DNA from: an uncultured Clostridia bacterium
GTDB taxonomy: Bacteria; Bacillota_A; Clostridia; Oscillospirales; Oscillospiraceae
DNA: 15,637 nucleotides
Direction: 5' to 3'
NCBI GenBank assembly: GCA_947307505.1
Contig: CAMZJG010000007.1
Coordinates: 1 to 15,637 of the forward strand
The notes under the pieces are model-generated. The model ran no database searches and was not told the origin of the DNA. It saw only the letters and a list, made by a program, of their open reading frames with translations. A program made the translations under genes and the position numbers. Shown piece by piece: positions 5,869 through 13,117 of this stretch. Position 1 is the stretch's first letter. Each line of letters opens with the position of its first letter.

Positions 5869-7091
5869 GAGTGACAATACAGCCCGGGCCTCTGGAGGGA
5901 GAATTGCGGGCTGTCCCTTCCAAGTCGCAGGCTCACCGGCTCCTGATCTGCGCCGCCCTGGCGGACAGGCCCACGGTGCTGGAGTGCGGCATGCTGAACA
6001 AAGATATCGAGGCCACCGCCTCCTGCCTTCAGGCTATGGGGGCAGAGGTACAGTATCGCTGCGGAGCATTCCGGATCGTCCCTATCCGGACGATTTCCCG
6101 CGGTGTGGTGCTGGACTGCGGGGAAAGCGGCAGTACCCTGCGTTTTCTCCTGCCCGTGGTCTGCGCCTTGGGCGGGGAGGGGCGCTTCCTCCTGCGGGGC
6201 AGACTGCCGGAACGGCCCCTCTCCCCCCTGTGGGAGGAGCTGGGACGGCACGGAGCGGTGCTGAGCAGGCCCATCCGGGACGCCGTTGCCTTTTCCGGCA
6301 GACTGGAACCAGGCGTTTATTCCATTCCCGGGGATATCTCATCCCAGTATATCAGCGGCTTGCTCTTTGCCCTGCCCCTGCTGGAAGGGGAGAGCGTACT
6401 GATTCCCACCGGCAGGCTGGAATCCGCGGGATATCTGAGAATGACGAAACAGGCACAGGCTATGTTTGGCCTGGAGTGGTCCGGGGAACAGGCGGGGGAG
6501 GGCTGGCGGCTCGTCTCCGGCCGTTGTTACCGTTCCCCCGACCGGGCGGAGGTGGAAGGAGACTGGTCCAGCGCGTCCTTCTGGCTGGCAGCGGATGCGC
6601 TGAGCAGCGGGAAGATCCGGATCTCAGGCCTGGATCCGGATTCCGCCCAGGGGGACAGGATAGCTGCGGAGCTGATCCCCCGTATCCGATCGGGCGGCGC
6701 GGTGATCGACGCGGGGAATATTCCGGATCTGGTGCCTCCGCTGGCGGCGGTGGCTGCCGCCAGTCCGGGGGAAACACGGTTCATCAACGCCGGGAGGCTC
6801 CGGCTGAAGGAAAGCGACCGGCTGCAGAGCGTCTGCGCCATGCTGAATGCCCTGGGGGCGGAGGCTGAGGAAAAGCCGGAGGAACTGATCGTCAGGGGAA
6901 AAGAGACCCTGCGGGGCGGCGTGGTGGACAGCTGCCGGGATCATCGGATCGCCATGAGCGCCGCCGTTGCTGCGCTGGTCTGCCGGGAACCGGTGACCAT
7001 CCTGGGGGCGGAGTCGGTGGAGAAATCCTATCCCGCCTTCTGGCAGGATTACCGCCGTCTGGGCGGCAGCATCCGGGAGGAGGAAACATGA
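5865..7091 (+). CDS. aroA: 5-enolpyruvylshikimate-3-phosphate (EPSP) synthase
   Basis: Transfers enolpyruvyl from phosphoenolpyruvate to shikimate-3-phosphate. It has 408 residues, slightly short of the usual 425-440. Motifs in order: PSKSQAHR at 18-25 (Lys20, Ser21, Arg25), CGESGSTLRF at 85-94, GDISSQYISG at 156-165, EGDWSSASF at 231-239, NIPDLVPPLAA (Asp288, the likely proton shuttle), LRLKESDRL at 312-320 (Glu316, Arg319), DHRIAM at 359-364 and VEKSYPAFW at 385-393. Compared with the Escherichia coli PEP/glyphosate loop GNAGTAMRP, Gly89 is kept while the Thr and Pro positions are Ser90 and Phe94. The start is ATG at 5865 in an ATGA overlap with aroB; upstream in-frame codons lie inside aroB. 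Confidence 0.95.
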   Translation: MRVTIQPGPLEGELRAVPSKSQAHRLLICAALADRPTVLECGMLNKDIEATASCLQAMGAEVQYRCGAFRIVPIRTISRGVVLDCGESGSTLRFLLPVVCALGGEGRFLLRGRLPERPLSPLWEELGRHGAVLSRPIRDAVAFSGRLEPGVYSIPGDISSQYISGLLFALPLLEGESVLIPTGRLESAGYLRMTKQAQAMFGLEWSGEQAGEGWRLVSGRCYRSPDRAEVEGDWSSASFWLAADALSSGKIRISGLDPDSAQGDRIAAELIPRIRSGGAVIDAGNIPDLVPPLAAVAAASPGETRFINAGRLRLKESDRLQSVCAMLNALGAEAEEKPEELIVRGKETLRGGVVDSCRDHRIAMSAAVAALVCREPVTILGAESVEKSYPAFWQDYRRLGGSIREEET

Positions 7092-8113
7092 GCAACAGCT
7101 TCGGTAATTTGTTTCGTTTTACGATCTTCGGCCAGTCCCACGCCCCGGCCATCGGGGTGACCATCGAGGGATTGCCCGCGGGGAGCCCTGTGGATCTGGC
7201 GACCCTGCAGAAATTTCTGGATCGGCGGGCGCCGGGGAAGAGCCCCCTGTCCACCGCCCGGAAAGAGGCGGATATCCCGGAGCTTCTCTCCGGCCTGGGG
7301 CCGGAAGGAAAGACCTGCGGCGCGCCGCTGACCTTCCTCATCCGCAATAGGGATACCCGATCCGGAGACTATGAGCAGCTCCGGTTTGTCCCTCGGCCGG
7401 GACATGCGGATCTCCCCGCCATGCTCCGTTTCGGAGAAAGCCGGGATTATCCGGGCGGCGGGCAGTTTTCCGGCCGCCTTACCGCGCCCCTGTGCATCGC
7501 CGGCGGGATCGCCCTCCAGCAGCTGGAAACCATGGGGATCCGGGCGGAGGCGAAGATCCTCTGCATCGGCGGGGAGAAGGATCCGGAGCGATTCGAGGAG
7601 ACCATCCTCGCCGCCGCCGGAGAGGGAGACAGCGTAGGCGGCGTGATCGAATGCACGATCCATGGCTGCCCCCCGGGGATCGGAGAGCCCATGTTCGGCG
7701 GTTTGGAAAACCGCATCGCCCAGGCGGTGTTCGGGATCCCCGCAGTAAAGGGGATCGAGTTCGGCGCGGGTTTCCGGGCGGCGGAGATGACCGGAAGCGT
7801 CTGCAACGACCCCTTTGTTCCCGGGCCGGAGGGAAGCATCCGGACGGAGGGCAACAACCACGGCGGCATCCTGGGAGGAATGAGCACAGGGATGCCCATC
7901 GTCTTCCGGGCGGCGGTGAAACCCACGCCTTCCATCGCCCTGGAGCAGCGCAGCGTGGATATCCGCACCGGGGAACCGGTGCCCCTGCGGATCAGCGGAA
8001 GACACGACCCCTGCATCGTGCCCAGAGCCGTACCTTGTATGGAGGCGGCTGCCGCGGCAGCCCTGTATGACGCCATATTGGAGAGGAGATGTTCACAGAA
8101 TGGATCTTTCTGA
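7088..8113 (+). CDS. aroC: Chorismate synthase
   Basis: FMNH2-dependent anti-elimination of phosphate from EPSP to give chorismate, the branch point. It has 341 residues, at the short end for the family. FGQSHAPAIG at 14-23 and PGHAD at 104-108 hold the likely catalytic pair His18 and His106. DYPGGGQFSGRLTA at 120-133 replaces the common GGGRSSARETA. GNNHGGILGGMSTG at 255-268 and GRHDPCIVPRAVP at 304-316 build the FMN and substrate site. The ATG overlaps the aroA stop by ATGA. Its last 14 bases overlap the next gene, whose ribosome site lies inside this gene. No flavin reductase domain is fused, so it depends on external reduced flavin unless the protein itself reduces it. Confidence 0.95.
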   Translation: MSNSFGNLFRFTIFGQSHAPAIGVTIEGLPAGSPVDLATLQKFLDRRAPGKSPLSTARKEADIPELLSGLGPEGKTCGAPLTFLIRNRDTRSGDYEQLRFVPRPGHADLPAMLRFGESRDYPGGGQFSGRLTAPLCIAGGIALQQLETMGIRAEAKILCIGGEKDPERFEETILAAAGEGDSVGGVIECTIHGCPPGIGEPMFGGLENRIAQAVFGIPAVKGIEFGAGFRAAEMTGSVCNDPFVPGPEGSIRTEGNNHGGILGGMSTGMPIVFRAAVKPTPSIALEQRSVDIRTGEPVPLRISGRHDPCIVPRAVPCMEAAAAAALYDAILERRCSQNGSF

Positions 8114-9242
8114 AGCCAGAGTGAAGATCGACGAGATCGATAAGCAGTTGGTGGACCTGTTCTGCCAGAGGATGACGGTGAGCAGGGATGTGGCGGCCCG
8201 GAAAAAGGAAAAGGGCCTGCCCCTGACGGACCCGGAGCGGGAACGGAAAAAACTGGTGGAAGTCACGCAGCAGGCGGGAGAGGAATTTCAGGGTTATACT
8301 GCCGCCCTGTATTCCCAGCTCTTTGACCTGAGCAAGGCCTACCAGTCCCAACTGAACCGGGGCAAAGCCCCTCTGTGCACCATGATCGAAGAGGCGATCG
8401 CCAAAACGCCGGAGGTTTTCCCGGAATTTGCCCCCGTTGCCTGCCAGGGCGTGGAGGGGGCCTATTCCCAGGAGGCCTGCGAGCGGCTTTTCTCCGTACC
8501 CAATATTCTGTTTTTCAAGAATTTTGAGGGTGTTTTTACCGCCATAGAACAGGGCATGTGCCGGTATGGCGTCCTGCCCATCGAAAACAGCACCGCGGGC
8601 AGCGTGAACGCGGTGTACGACCTGATGATGCGCCACCGCTTTTACATCGTGCGGAGTGTACGCCTGAAGGTGGAACACTGTCTCCTGGCTCCCGCCGGCA
8701 CGGAACTGAAGGATCTCCGGGAGGTCGTATCCCATGAGCAGGCGCTGAATCAGTGCGCATCTTTCCTCAAAAGTCTCGGAGACGTGAAGCTCACGACGTT
8801 CGAAAACACCGCCGCGGCGGCCAAATATGTTGCCCAGAGCGGCAGAAAGGACGTGGCGGCCCTGTCCTCCCGGCACTGCGCAGCCCTGTACGGCCTCAAC
8901 TGCCTGCGGGAATCCGTGCAGGATCAGGGCGGCAACTTTACCCGTTTCATCTGTATCGCCCGGGAGCCGGAGATCTATCCCGGGGCGGATAAAACCAGCA
9001 TCATGGCGGTCACGCCCCATAAGCCCGGTTCCCTGTATAAGCTTCTGGCCCGCTTTTTCAGTCTGGGGATCAATCTGACCAAGCTGGAAAGCCGGCCGCT
9101 GCCGGAGCGGGAATTCGAGTTCATGTTCTACTTCGATCTGGTGAAGCCCATCCGGGCTCCTCAGATGATCAGTCTCCTGGGCGATCTGGAAGGGCTCTGC
9201 GAGCGCTTCGAGTACCTGGGCAGCTATTCTGAGATCGTATGA
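8100..9242 (+). CDS. pheA: Bifunctional chorismate mutase / prephenate dehydratase (P-protein)
   Basis: Converts chorismate to prephenate and then to phenylpyruvate, the Phe branch. It has 380 residues in three parts: an AroQ-type chorismate mutase helix bundle at about 1-87 (DLSEARVKIDEIDKQLVDLF at 2-21), the prephenate dehydratase at about 110-288 with PIENSTAGSV at 160-169 and the catalytic NFTRF at 279-283, and a C-terminal ACT domain at about 300-375 with GSLYKLLARF and LESRP (329-333), which in the family binds Phe for feedback inhibition. The start is ATG at 8100 with AGGAG at 8084-8088; another in-frame ATG at 8067 would add 11 residues but lacks a good ribosome site and lies deeper in aroC. 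The mutase also supplies prephenate to TyrA, which has no mutase domain. Confidence 0.95.
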   Translation: MDLSEARVKIDEIDKQLVDLFCQRMTVSRDVAARKKEKGLPLTDPERERKKLVEVTQQAGEEFQGYTAALYSQLFDLSKAYQSQLNRGKAPLCTMIEEAIAKTPEVFPEFAPVACQGVEGAYSQEACERLFSVPNILFFKNFEGVFTAIEQGMCRYGVLPIENSTAGSVNAVYDLMMRHRFYIVRSVRLKVEHCLLAPAGTELKDLREVVSHEQALNQCASFLKSLGDVKLTTFENTAAAAKYVAQSGRKDVAALSSRHCAALYGLNCLRESVQDQGGNFTRFICIAREPEIYPGADKTSIMAVTPHKPGSLYKLLARFFSLGINLTKLESRPLPEREFEFMFYFDLVKPIRAPQMISLLGDLEGLCERFEYLGSYSEIV

Positions 9243-10471
9243 CGAACCGTTTTGGCCTGCTGGGGGAGCATCTGAGCCACAGCTTTTCCCCCCAGATCCA
9301 TGCCGTCCTGGGCTGCCCGGATTACGGCCTGTATGAGGTCGAGCCGGATAAGCTGGCAGAGTTTCTGGAGACCACCCCTCTGCTGGGGATGAACGTCACC
9401 ATTCCTTACAAGAAGGCGGTTGTTCCCCTGTGCGCTGCTCTGTCCCCGGCGGCAGAACGCATCGGCAGTGTGAATACCCTTCGCCGCACTTCGGAGGGAT
9501 GGTACGGGGACAACACGGATTACGCGGGATTCCGGTATATGCTCTCTTCCCTCGGCTTCGATCCGGCCGGGGAGAAAGCGGTGGTCTTCGGCACCGGCGG
9601 AGCCAGCGTCACGGCATGCACCGTGCTCCGGGACCTGGGGGCGGCGGAGGTGACGGCGATCTCCCGCACCGGTCCGGATCATTACGGGAATCTGGATCGC
9701 CATCGGGATGCCCGGCTTGTGGTGAACGCCACCCCCGTGGGCATGTATCCGGAAAACGGGAAAGCGGCGGCGAGTCTCCGAAGCTTTCCGGAATGCCGGG
9801 CTGTACTGGATCTGATCTACAACCCCGCCCGCACCGCCCTTCTGCTGGAGGCGGAGACGTTGGGCATCCCCTGCCGGAACGGACTGGGGATGCTGGCGGC
9901 ACAGGCTCATGGCAGCGAGGAGGTTTTTCAGGGCCATTTCCTGCCGGAGGACCTGATCGAGAAGGCTTCCGGGAGCGTGCGGAAGTTAACGGAGAACCTG
10001 ATCCTCATCGGCATGCCGGGCTGCGGGAAGACCCGGCTGGGGAAGCTGCTGGCCAAGGAGCTGGATCGTCCCTTCCTGGATGCGGACGAGGTGCTGACCC
10101 GGGAAGCCGGGCAAAGTCCTGCTGAGATCATCCGGCAAGAGGGGGAGGCGGCCTTCCGAGACCTGGAAACCCGGGTGCTGGCGGAGCTGGGAAAGGGTTC
10201 CGGTGCGGTCATCGCCACGGGAGGGGGCTGCGTGATGCGGCCGGAGAACCGGAACCTTCTGCGGCAGAACGGCAGGATCTTCTGGCTCCGGAGGGATCTG
10301 AGCAAACTCCCGGTTTCCAACCGCCCCCTGAGTCAGAGCGTCGGTCCGGGGGAGCTGTACCGGCGGAGGAAGGATCTGTACGCCGCGTTCGCAGATCATC
10401 GGGTGGAGAATAACGGCAGCCCGAAGGCTGCCGCCAAGGAGATACTGGAGCTATGGGAAAAAAGCTGCTGA
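9239..10471 (+). CDS. Fused shikimate dehydrogenase - shikimate kinase
   Basis: A single 410-residue ORF carrying two pathway enzymes (aroE and aroK functions). Residues 1 to about 245 are shikimate dehydrogenase: SHSFSP at 13-18 binds shikimate, MNVTIPYK ends in the catalytic Lys58, NTDYAGF contains Asp94, GTGGAS at 118-123 is the nucleotide loop, and NATPVGMYP (163-171) and NGLGMLAAQA (214-223) follow. Residues from about 250 to 410 are shikimate kinase: Walker A GMPGCGKT at 258-265, FLDADE (Asp281, Asp283), GEAAFRDLE at 302-310, ATGGGCV at 326-332 and the lid NRPL with Arg362. The linker is only about 10-15 residues. No internal stop or frameshift is seen, so this is a real fusion. It starts in an ATGA overlap with pheA. 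It joins the NADPH-dependent reduction of 3-dehydroshikimate to phosphorylation of the product shikimate. Confidence 0.94.
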   Translation: MTNRFGLLGEHLSHSFSPQIHAVLGCPDYGLYEVEPDKLAEFLETTPLLGMNVTIPYKKAVVPLCAALSPAAERIGSVNTLRRTSEGWYGDNTDYAGFRYMLSSLGFDPAGEKAVVFGTGGASVTACTVLRDLGAAEVTAISRTGPDHYGNLDRHRDARLVVNATPVGMYPENGKAAASLRSFPECRAVLDLIYNPARTALLLEAETLGIPCRNGLGMLAAQAHGSEEVFQGHFLPEDLIEKASGSVRKLTENLILIGMPGCGKTRLGKLLAKELDRPFLDADEVLTREAGQSPAEIIRQEGEAAFRDLETRVLAELGKGSGAVIATGGGCVMRPENRNLLRQNGRIFWLRRDLSKLPVSNRPLSQSVGPGELYRRRKDLYAAFADHRVENNGSPKAAAKEILELWEKSC

Positions 10472-10920
10472 TCATCAACGGACCCAATCTGAACATGCTG
10501 GGCATCCGGGAGCCGGAACTTTACGGAAAACAGGATTTTGCCGCCCTTTGTGCCTGCATCCGGGAGGCCTGCGATCAGGCCGGAGCAGAGGCGACCCTCT
10601 TTCAGTCCAACCATGAAGGGGACCTGGTAGAGGTCATTCAGAAGGCCTACGGCGTCTATGACGGCATAGTCATCAATCCCGCGGCGTACACCCACACCAG
10701 CGTGGCCATTCTGGATGCGCTGAAGGCCGTGGCCATCCCCGCGGTGGAGGTGCATCTGACGGACGTGCAGTCCCGGGAGGAGTTCCGGCGCATCTCCTAT
10801 CCCGGCATGGCCTGTCTGAAAACCTTCGCGGGCTTCGGTTTTGACGGATACAGGCTTGCAGTTGACTATCTGATGAGTTATCTTAAAGAAGAGGAAAAGA
10901 AAAAGGAGGAATTCGCGTGA
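10453..10920 (+). CDS. aroQ: Type II 3-dehydroquinate dehydratase
   Basis: Dehydrates 3-dehydroquinate to 3-dehydroshikimate, completing the chorismate route. It has 155 residues, close to the usual 145-150. NGPNLNMLG at 10-18 is the family signature, Tyr24 in ELYG is the catalytic tyrosine, QSNHEG is at 51-56, NPAAYTHTSVAI at 75-86 contains Asn75 and His81, and EVHLTD at 99-104 holds His101. The type II enzyme forms dodecamers in known members. It overlaps the fusion gene by 19 bases; AAGGAG at 10436-10441 is 11 bases from ATG. The C terminus, from residue 145 on, is highly charged (KEEEKKKEEFA) and is encoded by a purine-rich stretch that also contains the ribosome site of the next gene. 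Confidence 0.95.
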   Translation: MGKKLLIINGPNLNMLGIREPELYGKQDFAALCACIREACDQAGAEATLFQSNHEGDLVEVIQKAYGVYDGIVINPAAYTHTSVAILDALKAVAIPAVEVHLTDVQSREEFRRISYPGMACLKTFAGFGFDGYRLAVDYLMSYLKEEEKKKEEFA

Positions 10921-12098
10921 TCCCATCTGATACCCTGGGCTGGGGCATTGCCCGAAACTGCATCCGCGAGGTTTACGAATACGGCCTTCGTCTGAAGGCG
11001 GAGATCGGGGAGGACAAGGTCTTTGATTTCAGCCTGGGCAATCCCAGCGTTCCGGCTCCGCCTCAGGTGAAAGAGGCGATCCTCAAGGCGCTGGAGGATC
11101 CCACCCTCCATGATTATACCGTCGCTCCCGGCCGTCCCAGTCTGCGGAAGGCCATTTCCGATCAACTGAACGCCCGCTGCGGGGTGAATACGGAATATAC
11201 GGATATCTACGTTACCTGCGGCGCTTCCGCCGCCGTCACCTCCTCCATCCGGGCCCTGACCCGCATCGGGGAAGAGGTGGTGGCTCTGGCCCCCCATTAC
11301 CCGGAATATCCGGTGTTCACCCGTACGGCGGGGGGAAAGTTCGTGGTCTGTTCCCTGCGGAGGGAGGATCTGCAGCTGGATGAGGCCGCTTTGGAGGCGG
11401 TGCTGACGGAGAAGACCTCCGTGGTGCTGGTGAACTCCCCCAATAACCCCGCCGGCAGCGTGCTGACGGAGGACAGCCTGAAGCGGCTGGCGAACGTTCT
11501 GCACAAGGCACAGGAGAAATTCGGCCATCCGATTTATATCGTCAGCGACGAGCCCTATCGGGAACTGGAGTACGACGGAAAGCAGGTGCCCAGTCCCATC
11601 AGCTTCTATGAAAACACCGTGGTCTGCTACTCCTACAGCAAGTCCCTTTCTCTCCCCGGAGAGCGGATCGGTTACTGCGCCGTGAGCGACCGGGCGGCGG
11701 ATCGGGAGAAGGTCTTTGCCTCTGTGGCCGGCGCAGCACGATCCTATGGGTATGTGAATCCCCCCAGCCTGATGCAGCGGGTCATCGAAGCCTGCGTGGA
11801 TCTGAAACCGGATATCAGCACCTATAAGGAGAACCGGGATATCCTCTGCGGCATCCTGGACGAAGTGAAGATGCCATATATCCATCCGGACGGAGCATTC
11901 TATCTCTTTATCCGGTGCCCGATCCCGGACGCCAAAGAATTCTGCGAACATGCCCGGAAATACGGTCTGCTTCTGGTGCCCTCCAATGATTTCGGCATCA
12001 CCGGCTACGCCCGGGCGGCTTACTGCGTGAAGGGAGAAATGATCCGCAGGTCTCTTCCCGCTTTCCGGTCTCTGGCACAGGAATACGGCCTCTGCTGA
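10917..12098 (+). CDS. Class I/II PLP aminotransferase, probable aromatic amino acid transaminase
   Basis: Fold-type I PLP enzyme of 393 residues. It contains NSPNNPAG at 173-180 (Asn177), DEPYRE with Asp211 and Tyr214, and SYSKSLSLPGERIGY with the Schiff-base Lys242 and Arg250; the substrate-carboxylate arginine is probably in GYARAAYC near the C terminus. As the last gene of an operon that ends in phenylpyruvate and 4-hydroxyphenylpyruvate, it most likely makes Phe and Tyr from these with glutamate or aspartate as donor. This is inferred from context; the sequence alone also fits aspartate, alanine or other class I transaminases. It starts with GTG: AAGGAGG at 10903-10909 lies 7 bases before GTG at 10917, and GTGA overlaps the aroQ stop. 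Confidence 0.9.
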   Translation: MIPSDTLGWGIARNCIREVYEYGLRLKAEIGEDKVFDFSLGNPSVPAPPQVKEAILKALEDPTLHDYTVAPGRPSLRKAISDQLNARCGVNTEYTDIYVTCGASAAVTSSIRALTRIGEEVVALAPHYPEYPVFTRTAGGKFVVCSLRREDLQLDEAALEAVLTEKTSVVLVNSPNNPAGSVLTEDSLKRLANVLHKAQEKFGHPIYIVSDEPYRELEYDGKQVPSPISFYENTVVCYSYSKSLSLPGERIGYCAVSDRAADREKVFASVAGAARSYGYVNPPSLMQRVIEACVDLKPDISTYKENRDILCGILDEVKMPYIHPDGAFYLFIRCPIPDAKEFCEHARKYGLLLVPSNDFGITGYARAAYCVKGEMIRRSLPAFRSLAQEYGLC

Positions 12099-12109
12099 AA
12101 ACAAATGAA

Positions 12110-12152
12110 CAGCCCCCGCATCGCCCTGATTCCGATGCGGGGGCTGCTTTTT
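12110..12152 (+). terminator. Strong intrinsic terminator between convergent genes
   Basis: A perfect 14-pair stem, CAGCCCCCGCATCG (12110-12123) with CGATGCGGGGGCTG (12133-12146), has a 9-base loop and is followed by CTTTTT on the plus strand. It lies 11 bases after the aminotransferase stop and ends the aro operon. On the minus strand the 3' side reads TGTTCATTTGTTTTC, a weaker T-rich tract, so it may also stop transcription of the convergent exoribonuclease gene. An outer repeat, GAACAGC (12107-12113) and GCTGTTC (12153-12159), could extend or compete with the stem. Confidence 0.9.
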
Positions 12153-12159
12153 GCTGTTC

Positions 12160-13107
12160 TCAGTCAATGCGGTATACCCTTTTTTCCAGAGCCGGGACCC
12201 GAAGGGTGAACCGGCCGGGCTGGGCCTGGGGCAGGGATTCGGCGTAAATCTCCATCCGGCTGTCGATCCGGTCGATGGCGGAGAGAAGCTCCGCCTCCGC
12301 GCATTTGGGGGGGACTGCCGCGCCGAATTCCGGGTCGCCGTGGTGGGAGAGGATCATGTGGGCCAGGAGGGTCAGCTTTTCCTCCGGCAGACCCAGTTCC
12401 TTCCCCGCGGCCTCCACCTCCCGGGCGCCCATATAGATATGTCCCAGCAGGTCCCCGGGCACGCTGTATTCCGTCACCAGTCCCAGGGGAGAGAGGCGGA
12501 ATTCCCAGAGCTTGCCCAGGTCGTGGAGAAGGGTGCCCGCCAGCAGCAGGTCCCGGTGGACCACTTCGGCGTACAGTCCCGCCATGAAGTCCGCCAGGCG
12601 AAGCATGTTCAGGGTATGCATCAGCAGACCGTACAGGAAAGCATGATGCATGCTCTTGGCGGCAGGCAGCCGGGTGAGGGCCGCCTCGTACCGATCCGTG
12701 AGGGCGAGGCACAGCCGGCGGTAATCCTCATCCTCCAGGGAGCGGATCAGCTGCCGGACCTCATCCATGGCCGCTGTCGGGTCGATCGGCGCAGCGGGGA
12801 CCAGAGCCGCAGGATCGTAGTCGTCCTGGTCTCCGGCAAAGCGCATGCGCTGGATGATGAACTGCAGATTGCCGTTGTATTCCGTTACTTCCCCCCGGAT
12901 GAGGGCGGCCTTGCCGCTGTCCTCCGCACTGGCCTGGCCGGTGAAATTCCAGAGCTTCGCGTCCACGGAGCCGGTGGCGTCGGAGACGGTGCAGCTGAGG
13001 TAGGGTTTTCCGGCGGCGCTCTTTTTAAGCTGGATGTTCCCCAGGGCGTAGTAGCCTTCCACCTGATCCCCAATATGCAGGTCCGAAACCGCTTTGTTGT
13101 ATTCCAT
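12160..13107 (-). CDS. YhaM-like 3'-5' exoribonuclease (OB-fold plus HD domain)
   Basis: Metal-dependent 3'-5' exoribonuclease of the Firmicutes YhaM family, thought to trim RNA ends. It has 315 residues, matching the family. Residues 10-95 resemble an OB-fold nucleic-acid-binding domain (CTVSDATGSVDAKLWN at 39-54, GEVTEYNGNLQF at 72-83). The HD-type metal domain follows: HHAFLYGLLMHTLNM with His164, the HD pair His195-Asp196 in LLHDLGK, SHHG at 254-257 and AIDRIDS with Asp279. AGGAGG is placed 7 bases before ATG and overlaps the stop of the upstream gene (TAGGAGG), a 10-base gap, so the two are one transcription unit. The stop lies beside the shared terminator. Confidence is high for the domain architecture and moderate for the exact activity. 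Confidence 0.88.
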   Translation of the reverse strand: MEYNKAVSDLHIGDQVEGYYALGNIQLKKSAAGKPYLSCTVSDATGSVDAKLWNFTGQASAEDSGKAALIRGEVTEYNGNLQFIIQRMRFAGDQDDYDPAALVPAAPIDPTAAMDEVRQLIRSLEDEDYRRLCLALTDRYEAALTRLPAAKSMHHAFLYGLLMHTLNMLRLADFMAGLYAEVVHRDLLLAGTLLHDLGKLWEFRLSPLGLVTEYSVPGDLLGHIYMGAREVEAAGKELGLPEEKLTLLAHMILSHHGDPEFGAAVPPKCAEAELLSAIDRIDSRMEIYAESLPQAQPGRFTLRVPALEKRVYRID

Positions 13108-13117
13108 GTTCCGCCTC

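Noticed and set aside
8067..8099. Earlier in-frame ATG for pheA adding 11 residues
   Set aside because: The extension lies further into aroC without a good ribosome site; ATG at 8100 has AGGAG upstream and begins directly with the chorismate mutase helix.
10878..12167. 429-codon minus-strand ORF opposite the aminotransferase
   Set aside because: It is a shadow frame on GC-rich DNA antisense to a gene with clear PLP motifs, it spans the terminator, and its translation shows no domain.
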